64,000 bases of DNA from CAWEQO01 sp963811225 (lineage in GTDB: Bacteria > Chloroflexota > Anaerolineae > Anaerolineales > Anaerolineaceae): assembly GCA_963811225.1 (NCBI GenBank), contig CAWEQO010000018.1:124001-188000 (forward strand), in the 5' to 3' direction. This document shows, piece by piece, positions 47,423 to 54,464 of the stretch (within the stretch, counting starts at the first letter, position 1; every line of letters begins with the position of its first letter). The position numbers were made by a program, and so were the translations under genes. Under the pieces are notes generated by a model. That model did not search any database. It saw only the letters and a list, made by a program, of their open reading frames with translations, and was not told the origin of the DNA.

Positions 47423-49327
47423 ATGAGCTTTGGCAGTTCCAACAAAATTTTGCGGGTAAACCTGACCACCGGCAGCCTGAACGTGGAGGAGCTTTCGGAA
47501 GCGTTCTACCGGCAGTATCCCGGCGGCAAGGCCCTGGCCGGATACTACCTGCTGCGTGAAATGCCGGCCCACATCGAGCCCTTCGCCCCCGAAAACTTGC
47601 TGGTGTTCGCCAACGGCTTGATGACCGGCGCGCCCGTTTCCACCGCCACCCGGTTCGTGGTCTCTGCTCGCTCGCCGCTCACCAACGGTTACGGCGAATC
47701 CGAGGCCGGCGGCTTTTGGGGCCCCGAGCTGAAGATGGCCGGGTTCGAGGCCATCCTGGTCACCGGGCGGGCCGAAGAGCCGGTCTATCTCTGGATCCAT
47801 GATGAGGAATACGAAATCCGCCCTGCCGCGCACTTATGGGGTCGCAGCCCGGCGGAGGTCGAGGCGGACATCCGGGCCGAGTTGGAAGACGACAAGATCC
47901 GCGTCTTGCAGATCGGCCTGGCCGGAGAAAACCGGGTGCGCTTCGCGGGCATCACCAACGACCTGCGCCATTTCAACGGCCGCAACGGCATGGGCGCGGT
48001 CATGGGTTCCAAGAACTTGCGCGCCATCGCCGTGCGCGGCAGCCATCGATATCAGAGCAACGCGTACGATTCGAACGCGCTCATGGCTCTTGGCCGCAAG
48101 TTCGCCAAAGCCGTCAAGCAGCACCCTGCCAGCTACGACCTCCAGCAGCGCGGCACGCCGGGTATCGTCGAAGCGCTCAACGCCGGTGGTATTCTGCCCA
48201 CCCTGAACTTCCGTCAGGGCGCATTCGACAACGTCGACGCCATCAAGTGGGAAGCTTACGAGGAGCAGCTCCTGACCGCCCGTCGCAGCTGTTACGCCTG
48301 CGCTGTGCGCTGCAAGCGTGAAGTCGCCGTCGACGGTAAGGTCTCCGCTTACGGTGGGCCGGAATATGAAACGGTCGGTGCATTCGGCCCAGACTGCGGC
48401 ATCGACGATTTGCAAGCCATCAACCGGGCGAATGAGCTGTGCAATACCTACATGCTGGACACGATTTCCACCGGGGCTGTCCTGGCCTTCGCCATGGAGT
48501 GCTTCGAGCACGGATTAATCACCAACGCTGACACGGGTGGGATCGAGCTGCGTTTTGGCAACGCAGACGCGCTGCTGCCGATGATCGAAAAGATCGCCAG
48601 GCGTGAAGGCATCGGCAGCCTGCTGGCCGAGGGCAGCAAGCGTGCCGCCGAGATCATCGGCGGAGACGCGCTGCATTTCACGGTCGAGGTGAAAGGTCAA
48701 GAACTGGCCATGCACGATCCGCGTGGCAAGTACAACGTCGGACTGGGCTATGCCGTCTCCGAAATTGGCGCCGACCACCTGGTGGTGGCTCACGACCCCA
48801 TGCTGGCGAACCCCGAATTGATCGCCTTCAAGTCCTCCAGGCTGCTGGGCATTACCCAGGCGCAGCCGTCCTTAAGCCTGAACGACGAGAAAGTGCGCCA
48901 GTTTTACATCCTCGAGCGCTGGAACAGCCTGGAGAAATCCATTGGTTACTGCTTCTTCGGCCCTGCCCCGCGCTCGTTCATCACGCCTGAGGACGTGCTG
49001 GCCTCGGTCCATGCCGCCACCGGCTGGGACATGGACGTTGCCGAAGCCCTGGCGATTGGCGAGCGTGGGACCAACCTGGCGCGGCTGTTCAATGCCCGCG
49101 AGGGCTTTTCCCGAAAGGACGACACCCTGCCCGAGCGGCTCTTCCAGGGCCTGGAAAACGGAGCCCTCAAAGGGCATTCCGTCCCGCGTGAAGAGTTCGA
49201 GAGCGCATTGACCCGCCTGTACACCCTGAAGGGCTGGAACCCGGAAACCGGCAATCCCGAGCCTGAGCGCCTGGAGCAGCTTGGGTTGGGCTGGTCTGCA
49301 GAATTTATGGGGAGCTATGCGGATTGA
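47423..49327 (+). CDS. Aldehyde:ferredoxin oxidoreductase (AOR), tungsten/molybdenum pterin enzyme
   Basis: A 634-residue enzyme that oxidises aldehydes to acids with ferredoxin. The start at 47423 (MSFGSSNKILRVNL) has AGGGAG upstream. The [4Fe-4S] ligands are Cys290, Cys293, Cys297 (SCYACAVRCKRE) and Cys510 (GYCFFGPAPRSF). The FAGITNDLRHFNGRNGMGAVMGSKNLRAI block binds the pterin. It is followed by a MoaD-like gene whose start overlaps its stop. Several AOR subfamilies exist, so the natural aldehyde cannot be read off; in this sugar cluster glyceraldehyde, glycolaldehyde or a sugar aldehyde is plausible. Confidence 0.93.
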   Translation: MSFGSSNKILRVNLTTGSLNVEELSEAFYRQYPGGKALAGYYLLREMPAHIEPFAPENLLVFANGLMTGAPVSTATRFVVSARSPLTNGYGESEAGGFWGPELKMAGFEAILVTGRAEEPVYLWIHDEEYEIRPAAHLWGRSPAEVEADIRAELEDDKIRVLQIGLAGENRVRFAGITNDLRHFNGRNGMGAVMGSKNLRAIAVRGSHRYQSNAYDSNALMALGRKFAKAVKQHPASYDLQQRGTPGIVEALNAGGILPTLNFRQGAFDNVDAIKWEAYEEQLLTARRSCYACAVRCKREVAVDGKVSAYGGPEYETVGAFGPDCGIDDLQAINRANELCNTYMLDTISTGAVLAFAMECFEHGLITNADTGGIELRFGNADALLPMIEKIARREGIGSLLAEGSKRAAEIIGGDALHFTVEVKGQELAMHDPRGKYNVGLGYAVSEIGADHLVVAHDPMLANPELIAFKSSRLLGITQAQPSLSLNDEKVRQFYILERWNSLEKSIGYCFFGPAPRSFITPEDVLASVHAATGWDMDVAEALAIGERGTNLARLFNAREGFSRKDDTLPERLFQGLENGALKGHSVPREEFESALTRLYTLKGWNPETGNPEPERLEQLGLGWSAEFMGSYAD

Positions 49328-49547
49328 TTTTGACCGCTATTTTAGCTTTTACAAGCCCGGCCGCGACCCCTGGGTGGAGGCGCCGCTGGCTGCCCCAACC
49401 CACTTAAGCGACATCCTGGCCGGACTGGGCATCCCAATCGCCGAGGTGCATTTTGTGATCGTCAATGGCGAAGCCCGCAATCCTAAAGACGTTATCCTGT
49501 CCGAGGGTGATCGGGTCAAGCTGTTCCCGCCTTTCGGTGGCGGGTGA
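49317..49547 (+). CDS. MoaD/ThiS-like sulfur-carrier protein
   Basis: A 76-residue ubiquitin-fold protein ending in PPFGGG, the C-terminal Gly-Gly that is thiocarboxylated. The VILSEGDRVKLFPPFGGG end is typical of MoaD. It overlaps the AOR gene by 11 bases and is translated with it, as often seen for AOR operons, where it probably supplies sulfur for the pterin cofactor. No MoaE is encoded nearby. Confidence 0.88.
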   Translation: MRIDFDRYFSFYKPGRDPWVEAPLAAPTHLSDILAGLGIPIAEVHFVIVNGEARNPKDVILSEGDRVKLFPPFGGG

Positions 49548-49618
49548 GAGATGTGCTCGCCACAGCCAGCAGGGTCCTCGATCAAAATCCGGCTCTTTCA
49601 GCAGCCTGACCTGTCTGA

Positions 49619-49738
49619 GCAATATCAACCAGCGCGAGGCCTTGGTACTTCTACCAGTCTGAAATGGCCGAAGAGGATGTGGAGCGCAATTATGCCGGAT
49701 GGAAACGAGCCGTCCGGCAAGTGCTTGTGGATCGATAG
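49619..49738 (+). pseudogene. Remnant of the C-terminus of a glycerol kinase-like gene
   Basis: The frame from 49619 to TAG 49738 ends in EDVERNYAGWKRAVRQVL, which closely resembles the conserved end of glycerol kinase (ERNYRYAGWKKAVKRA in Escherichia coli, quoted from memory). A stop codon at 49616 and the absence of the rest of the FGGY domains show it is a fragment of about 40 codons. It lies in the otherwise gene-free 290 bases between MoaD and the dehydrogenase, and suggests that a glycerol- or sugar-kinase gene was lost here. Confidence 0.5.
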
Positions 49739-49779
49739 AATCTCCTCTGATCCTGCTCCTTCTAAGGGGCATATCGATG

Positions 49780-49820
49780 AAAGCATGTACGGGAAGACAA
49801 TGTCTTCACGTACATGCTTT
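49780..49820. terminator. Terminator hairpin for the MmsA/IolA-type gene
   Basis: A 19-base stem (49780-49798 with 49802-49820) with one mismatch and a 3-base loop, 19 bases after the end of the leftward dehydrogenase gene. It has A and T runs at its ends on both strands, so it can stop transcription from both sides. Confidence 0.7.
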
Positions 49821-49838
49821 AACCGTCTGATGGTTGAC

Positions 49839-51314
49839 CTAAAACTTGCGCGACCACTCCTTGGGCCAGCGCTCGATGACCACTTTCTTTTGGGTGTAGA
49901 AATTGACCCCGTCCATGCTCTGAGCATGCAAATCACCGAAGAAGCTGTCCTTCCAGCCGCTGAAGGGGAAGAAGGCGATCGGGGCAGCCACGCCGATATT
50001 GATGCCGATGTTCCCGGCCTCGACTTCTGAGCGAAACTTGCGGGCCGCGGCGCCGCTGCTGGTAAACAGGCAGGCCATGTTGCCATAGCTGCCCGCGTTG
50101 ATCAGTTGGATGGCCTCCTCTACCGTTTCGACCCGCATGACCCCCAGCACCGGGCCGAAGATCTCGGTGCGGGCGACGACCCCCTGCGTGGGCAGATCGA
50201 GCAGCACGGTGGGCCGCACGAAGCTGCCCTGCTCGTAACCGGAGATCTTGGCCCTGCGTCCATCGACCAGCAGCCCGGCGCCCTCCGAGACACCTTGGGC
50301 AATCAAGCCCTCGATGCGGCTTTTGCTCTGTGGGGTAATCACCGGGCCCATCTGAACGCCCTCACCCAGACCGTAGCCGACCACGCGTTTGGAGGCCGCC
50401 TCGGCGATGGCCTCGGGGAACTGCCGGCCCGCCTCCCCAACGGTGATAGCCAGCGAGGCCGCCAGGCAGCGCTGCCCCGCACAGCCGAAGGCGCTGTCGG
50501 CCACGATGCGGGTGGTCATCTCCACGTCCGCATCCGGCAGGATCACGATCGGATTCTTGGCGCCACCCTGGCACTGGGCGCGCTTGCCGTTGGCCGCTGC
50601 CCGAGCATACACTATCTTGGCCACCTGGGTGGAGCCGACGAAGCTGACCGCCCGGATCAGCGGGTGGTCGATGATGGCTTCCACGGCCTCTTTCCCCCCA
50701 TTGACCAGGTTCAGCACGCCCTTGGGCAAACCGACCTCCTCCAAGATCTGGAAAGTGCGCTGCATCGTCAGCGGCACACGCTCGGAAGGCTTGACGATGA
50801 AGGTATTGCCGCAGGCCAGCGCATACGGCAGGAACCAGAACGGGATCATACCCGGAAAGTTGAAGGGGGTGATGGCGGCGCATACGCCCACCGGCTGGCG
50901 CAGCATGATCTCATCGATGCCGCGGGCGATATCCTCGCTGATCTTGCCCTGCAGCAGGCTTGGGATGCCGCAAGCCACCTCGACGTTTTCGATGGCGCGC
51001 TGGATCTCGCCGCTCGATTCTTCCAGGGTCTTGCCGCATTCCATGGTGATGATGCGAGCCAGTTCGTCTTTGTGCTGCTCGAGCACAGTCTTCATTTTAT
51101 AGAGGTATTGGGCTCGATCGTTGGGCGGCAGCCGCCGCCAGCTTTGGAAAGCCTGCTGGGCGGCCTGCGCGGCCCGGTCGATCTCGCTCGAAGAAGACAG
51201 CGGCACTTTGGCGATCGTCTCCTGGGTGGCCGGATTAACTACGGTCAGATGCTCCGCCTGCTCGACCGGCAGCCATTCACCGTTGATGTAGTTGCACACA
51301 ATGTTCGTTGACAT
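49839..51314 (-). CDS. mmsA: CoA-acylating (methyl)malonate-semialdehyde dehydrogenase, MmsA/IolA type
   Basis: A 491-residue aldehyde dehydrogenase of the CoA-dependent MmsA/IolA branch, which turns malonate semialdehyde into acetyl-CoA or methylmalonate semialdehyde into propionyl-CoA. The catalytic Cys is in FGCAGQRCLA; NFPGMIPFWFLPYALACGNTFI and the GAKNPIVILPDADVE block are hallmarks. The usual general-base Glu is absent from GGAKN, as in CoA-acylating members. It is divergent from the split transketolase and fits the last step of inositol catabolism. Confidence 0.92.
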   Translation of the reverse strand: MSTNIVCNYINGEWLPVEQAEHLTVVNPATQETIAKVPLSSSSEIDRAAQAAQQAFQSWRRLPPNDRAQYLYKMKTVLEQHKDELARIITMECGKTLEESSGEIQRAIENVEVACGIPSLLQGKISEDIARGIDEIMLRQPVGVCAAITPFNFPGMIPFWFLPYALACGNTFIVKPSERVPLTMQRTFQILEEVGLPKGVLNLVNGGKEAVEAIIDHPLIRAVSFVGSTQVAKIVYARAAANGKRAQCQGGAKNPIVILPDADVEMTTRIVADSAFGCAGQRCLAASLAITVGEAGRQFPEAIAEAASKRVVGYGLGEGVQMGPVITPQSKSRIEGLIAQGVSEGAGLLVDGRRAKISGYEQGSFVRPTVLLDLPTQGVVARTEIFGPVLGVMRVETVEEAIQLINAGSYGNMACLFTSSGAAARKFRSEVEAGNIGINIGVAAPIAFFPFSGWKDSFFGDLHAQSMDGVNFYTQKKVVIERWPKEWSRKF

Positions 51315-51542
51315 AAAATGGGTTCCCTTTCCCGGCCTAGCCTTTGACGACCGCGCATGAAATTACGCTGGCTATCAGCGTATGGAATTGTGGTCTGATT
51401 GCTGTGTCAAATGATGCTGGATTTCTCCGTTAAATGCAACGGCTCTTATTGATATTTATACAACGGAGTTGTTTGTTTTACAACTTATTTTTGAAAATAC
51501 AGAAAAAGCTGGCTCTTTTCGCATTTCGGCAGTGGTTTTTAA
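51315..51542. other. Regulatory intergenic region between mmsA and the transketolase genes
   Basis: Holds a minus-strand TTGACA near 51400-51405 with a poor -10, and a near-palindrome ACAAC-GGA-GTTGT at 51460-51472 that resembles the operator inside the rightward promoter. A further TACAAC half-site lies near 51479. No small gene was seen. Confidence 0.45.
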
Positions 51543-51571
51543 TTGACTTTTACAACTGCCGGTTGTACAAT
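51543..51571 (+). promoter_or_regulatory. Promoter of the transketolase operon
   Basis: -35 TTGACT at 51543-51548, 17-base spacer, -10 TACAAT at 51566-51571. The spacer and the first -10 bases form an operator palindrome. Confidence 0.72.
51551..51567. promoter_or_regulatory. Palindromic operator within the transketolase promoter
   Basis: TACAAC-TGCCG-GTTGTA occupies the promoter spacer, where a repressor would exclude RNA polymerase. The IclR-type regulator encoded downstream is the natural candidate; that is inference. Confidence 0.6.
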
Positions 51572-51667
51572 GCTCAATAAGGTGTTCCCTCCTTTTACTC
51601 TTAATTGGGTCTCAATCTTACTCGTACAGCCCAGATGTCTGCCTTAATTTGGAAGGAGTATCGCTGT

Positions 51668-52507
51668 ATGCACAGTCATAATTCCGCTTTGATCGATGAG
51701 ATCCAGCGCCAGGCCAATCTGATCCGCATGGACGTGCTGGAGATGGTTTACCGGCGCAAGGCCGGCCATCTGGGCGGCTCGTATTCGGCAGCCGAGATCC
51801 TGGCAAGTTTGTATTTCCACCATTTGAAAATCGATCCCAATAACCCAACCTGGCCCACCCGTGACCGCTTCTTGCTGAGCAAGGGCCACGCCGCCGCGGC
51901 GCTGTATTCAGCGCTGGCGCGGCGCGGGTTCTTTCCGCTCGAAGAGCTGGAGACCTGGGGCCACCTAGGAGCGCGCCTGCAGGGCCACCCGGACCGAATC
52001 AAGATCCCCGGAGTCGAGATGTCCTCGGGTTTCCTGGGGCACGGCCTGTCGATTGGAGTCGGACTGGCCCTGGCGGCGCGCATGAACGGCGAACGCCACC
52101 ACATCTATGCGCTGATGAGTGACGGCGACATGCAGGCCGGTGTCGCTTGGGAAGGCGCCCTGACCGCCGCCAAGTACAACACCAGCGAAGTTACCGTGAT
52201 CATGGACTTCAACGACGTGCAGCTGGACGGACCGGGGCACGAGATCATGCCGCTGGAGCCGCTGCGCGACAAGTGGCGCTCTTTCGGCTTCCATGTGATC
52301 GAGGTGCACGGGCACAATGTGGCCCAGGTGTTGGACGCGCTCGACATGGCCCTGGACGTCCACAGCCAACCCACCGTGATCCTGGCGCATACCACCAAGG
52401 GCAAGGGCGTATCCTTTATGGAGAATACCGCCAAATGGCACGGGGCTGTTCCGGACGAGGAGCAGTACCGGCAGGCGAAACGTGAGATTGAGGAGGTGCT
52501 GCAGTGA
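51668..52507 (+). CDS. Transketolase, N-terminal (TPP-binding) subunit
   Basis: A 279-residue half of a split transketolase. The start at 51668 has AAGGAG upstream. It binds thiamine diphosphate: LSKGHAAAALY with the conserved His, GHPDRIKIPGVEMSSGFLGHGLSIGVG, and the Mg2+/TPP motif SDGDMQAGVAWE leading to MDFNDVQ. It overlaps the C-terminal subunit by 4 bases. Split transketolases serve the pentose pathway in many anaerobes, but copies within catabolic clusters act on other ketoses or ketose phosphates (for example apulose 4-phosphate or sulfofructose). Confidence 0.93.
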   Translation: MHSHNSALIDEIQRQANLIRMDVLEMVYRRKAGHLGGSYSAAEILASLYFHHLKIDPNNPTWPTRDRFLLSKGHAAAALYSALARRGFFPLEELETWGHLGARLQGHPDRIKIPGVEMSSGFLGHGLSIGVGLALAARMNGERHHIYALMSDGDMQAGVAWEGALTAAKYNTSEVTVIMDFNDVQLDGPGHEIMPLEPLRDKWRSFGFHVIEVHGHNVAQVLDALDMALDVHSQPTVILAHTTKGKGVSFMENTAKWHGAVPDEEQYRQAKREIEEVLQ

Positions 52508-53451
52508 GTGAAGTCCCACAACGACAGGCATACGGGCAGGCCCTGGCAGCTTACGGCGAGGCCAACCTGAACGTGGTGGTGCTGGACGCCGACGTTTCCT
52601 CCTCCACCCTGACGGCTTTCTTCGCCGAGCGATTCCCGGCACGCTTCTTCAACCTGGGCGTCACCGAAGCCTCGATGGTGGATGTGGGCGTGGGCATGGC
52701 CCTGGGCGGTAAGATTCCCTTCGTCAATACCTTTGCGGCCCTGCTGGCGCTGCGGGCGTGCGAGCAGATCCGCACCTGCGTCAGCTATGCCCAAGCCAAC
52801 GTCAAGCTGATCGGCGGCTACTCGGGCGTATCCGACTATAAGGATGGGCCCACCCACTTCGCCACCAACGATGTGGCGGTGGTGCGCTCGCTCCCGAACA
52901 TGGTGGTGCTGGCCCCGGCCGACAACCGCGAGGCGGCCGCCATGGTGCCGGTCATCGGGGAATGGCAGGGGCCGGTGTACGCTCGCATCAGCCGGGCAGC
53001 CGTGCCGGACGTGTACGACCGCAGCTACATCCCACAGATTGGGCGCGGGGTGGCGCTGCGCGAAGGTCAGGATGTCACCCTGCTGGGCACCGGCACGATA
53101 GTGGCGCGCTGCCTGATGGCGGCCGAACAGCTGCGCAGTGAGGGTATCGACGCGGGTGTGATCGGCATGTGGTCGATCAAGCCGCTGGACGAGGGCTTGC
53201 TGCTGCACGCCGCTCGCACCACCCGGGCGCTGGTCACGGTTGAGGACCACACCGTGGTCGGCGGCTTTGGCAGCGCGGTGGCCGAAGCCCTGGCCTGCTC
53301 CTTGCCGGTCCCGCTTGAGATGGTTGGCCTGCAGGACAACTTTGCCGAAACCGGGCCCGACCCGGACACGCTGATGGACGCCTGCGGGCTGGCGGTGGCA
53401 GACGTGGTCGCCGCGGCCCGGAAAGTGGTCCGGCGCAAGAAGGCCGCTTAG
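52504..53451 (+). CDS. Transketolase, C-terminal subunit
   Basis: A 315-residue partner of the previous gene (GTG start inside its stop). It has the pyrimidine-binding half: FNLGVTEASMVDVGVGMAL with the catalytic Glu, SYAQANVKLIGGYSG, GPTHFATNDVAVVRSLPNMVVLAPAD, and a C-terminal regulatory fold with VEDHTVVGGFGSAVAE. With the N-terminal subunit it forms an active enzyme. A long inverted repeat follows its stop. Confidence 0.93.
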   Translation: MSEVPQRQAYGQALAAYGEANLNVVVLDADVSSSTLTAFFAERFPARFFNLGVTEASMVDVGVGMALGGKIPFVNTFAALLALRACEQIRTCVSYAQANVKLIGGYSGVSDYKDGPTHFATNDVAVVRSLPNMVVLAPADNREAAAMVPVIGEWQGPVYARISRAAVPDVYDRSYIPQIGRGVALREGQDVTLLGTGTIVARCLMAAEQLRSEGIDAGVIGMWSIKPLDEGLLLHAARTTRALVTVEDHTVVGGFGSAVAEALACSLPVPLEMVGLQDNFAETGPDPDTLMDACGLAVADVVAAARKVVRRKKAA

Positions 53452-53507
53452 GTTTTTGCCGGGGTTAGAGCGTTTGACGCTGCTCTTCGGTACAAGTAAA
53501 AATTTTA

Positions 53508-53599
53508 GCACCTGCTCGGGCAGTGGTGTTGTAGGAGAGAGCAAACGCCGCTGCAGCCATGTTTGCTCTCTCTTACAATACCACTGCCCGAGCAGGTGC
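53508..53599. repeat. 39-bp inverted repeat between the transketolase and IclR genes
   Basis: The arms 53508-53546 and 53561-53599 match at 37 of 39 positions around a 14-base loop. As RNA it would form a very stable hairpin 36 bases before the IclR start codon. It may be a terminator-attenuator, an RNase III site or a small palindromic mobile element; no transposase is near. Confidence 0.8.
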
Positions 53600-53634
53600 A
53601 ATTTATTAATTCTCCCTTTAGAAGTGAGGTTGTA

Positions 53635-54375
53635 TTGACCGAAATCCAATCCCTTGCACGCGGTTTAAAGATCCTGGACCTGATGGGACAGGCCGATGAC
53701 GGCGTTAGCATCACTGAAGTGGCCGGCACCATGGGCATCGACAAAGGCAGCGCTTCCCGCCTGATCACCACGCTTGCGAAATATGGGTACGCCGAGAAAG
53801 ACCCTGAAAGCCGGCGCTATCGCCTGGGCCCGATGGTTGTCAGTCTGAGCCGCATGGTGCTGCTGCGCAATCCCTTGCGCGAGACGGCCAAACCCTTCTT
53901 GCGCCAGTTGATGGAGCTGACCGGCGAATGCACGCACCTGGCGGTCGCCTCGCAGGGCAAAGTGCTGTACATCGATCAGGTCGAATCTCCGGCGTCGCTG
54001 CGGGTGAATGCCCAGGTAGGCACGATCGCCCCCATGCACTGCACGGCGCTGGGCAAGGCGCTGCTGGCCTTCAGCGGCGAGGAACCGGCATTTCCGCTTG
54101 AGTCCTTCACCGCTCGCACCATCACCGACTTGAATTTGCTCAAGGCGCACATCGAACAGACCCGCAAGCAAGGCTACGCCGTGGACGACGAGGAGTACGA
54201 CTATGGCGTGCGCTGCATTGCCGTGCCGGTGTTCGACTTCCGCGACAAGCTGATCGGCTCGATTGGCATTTCCGGCCCGGCGGCGCGCATGCCCCTCGAA
54301 CGACTGCCCGAGCTGGCGCGGCAGGTGGTAGAGGTGGGGCAGGAGCTCTCCGACCGCATGCGCTATATCCATTAA
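53635..54375 (+). CDS. IclR-family transcriptional regulator
   Basis: A 246-residue regulator. I used TTG 53635 as the start because GAGGT lies 6 bases upstream and the IclR fold (SLARGLKILDLM) begins there. The winged helix (about 20-65: VSITEVAGTMGIDKGSASRLITTLAKYGY) is followed by the effector-binding domain with CTALGKALLAF and the YAVDDEEYDYGVRCIAVPVFD hallmark. It likely controls the surrounding catabolic genes through a sugar or sugar-acid ligand. Confidence 0.93.
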   Translation: MTEIQSLARGLKILDLMGQADDGVSITEVAGTMGIDKGSASRLITTLAKYGYAEKDPESRRYRLGPMVVSLSRMVLLRNPLRETAKPFLRQLMELTGECTHLAVASQGKVLYIDQVESPASLRVNAQVGTIAPMHCTALGKALLAFSGEEPAFPLESFTARTITDLNLLKAHIEQTRKQGYAVDDEEYDYGVRCIAVPVFDFRDKLIGSIGISGPAARMPLERLPELARQVVEVGQELSDRMRYIH

Positions 54376-54464
54376 CGGCTTGAATAGACCGCCCAAAATC
54401 GAGGCGGTCTACCGCATCTCAGCAGCACAATCGGGTAGCAGTTTGAACAACCGGAGGAGGGAGA

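Noticed and set aside
51572..51667. A TPP riboswitch before the transketolase genes.
   Set aside because: The leader is only about 90 bases and lacks the THI-box core.
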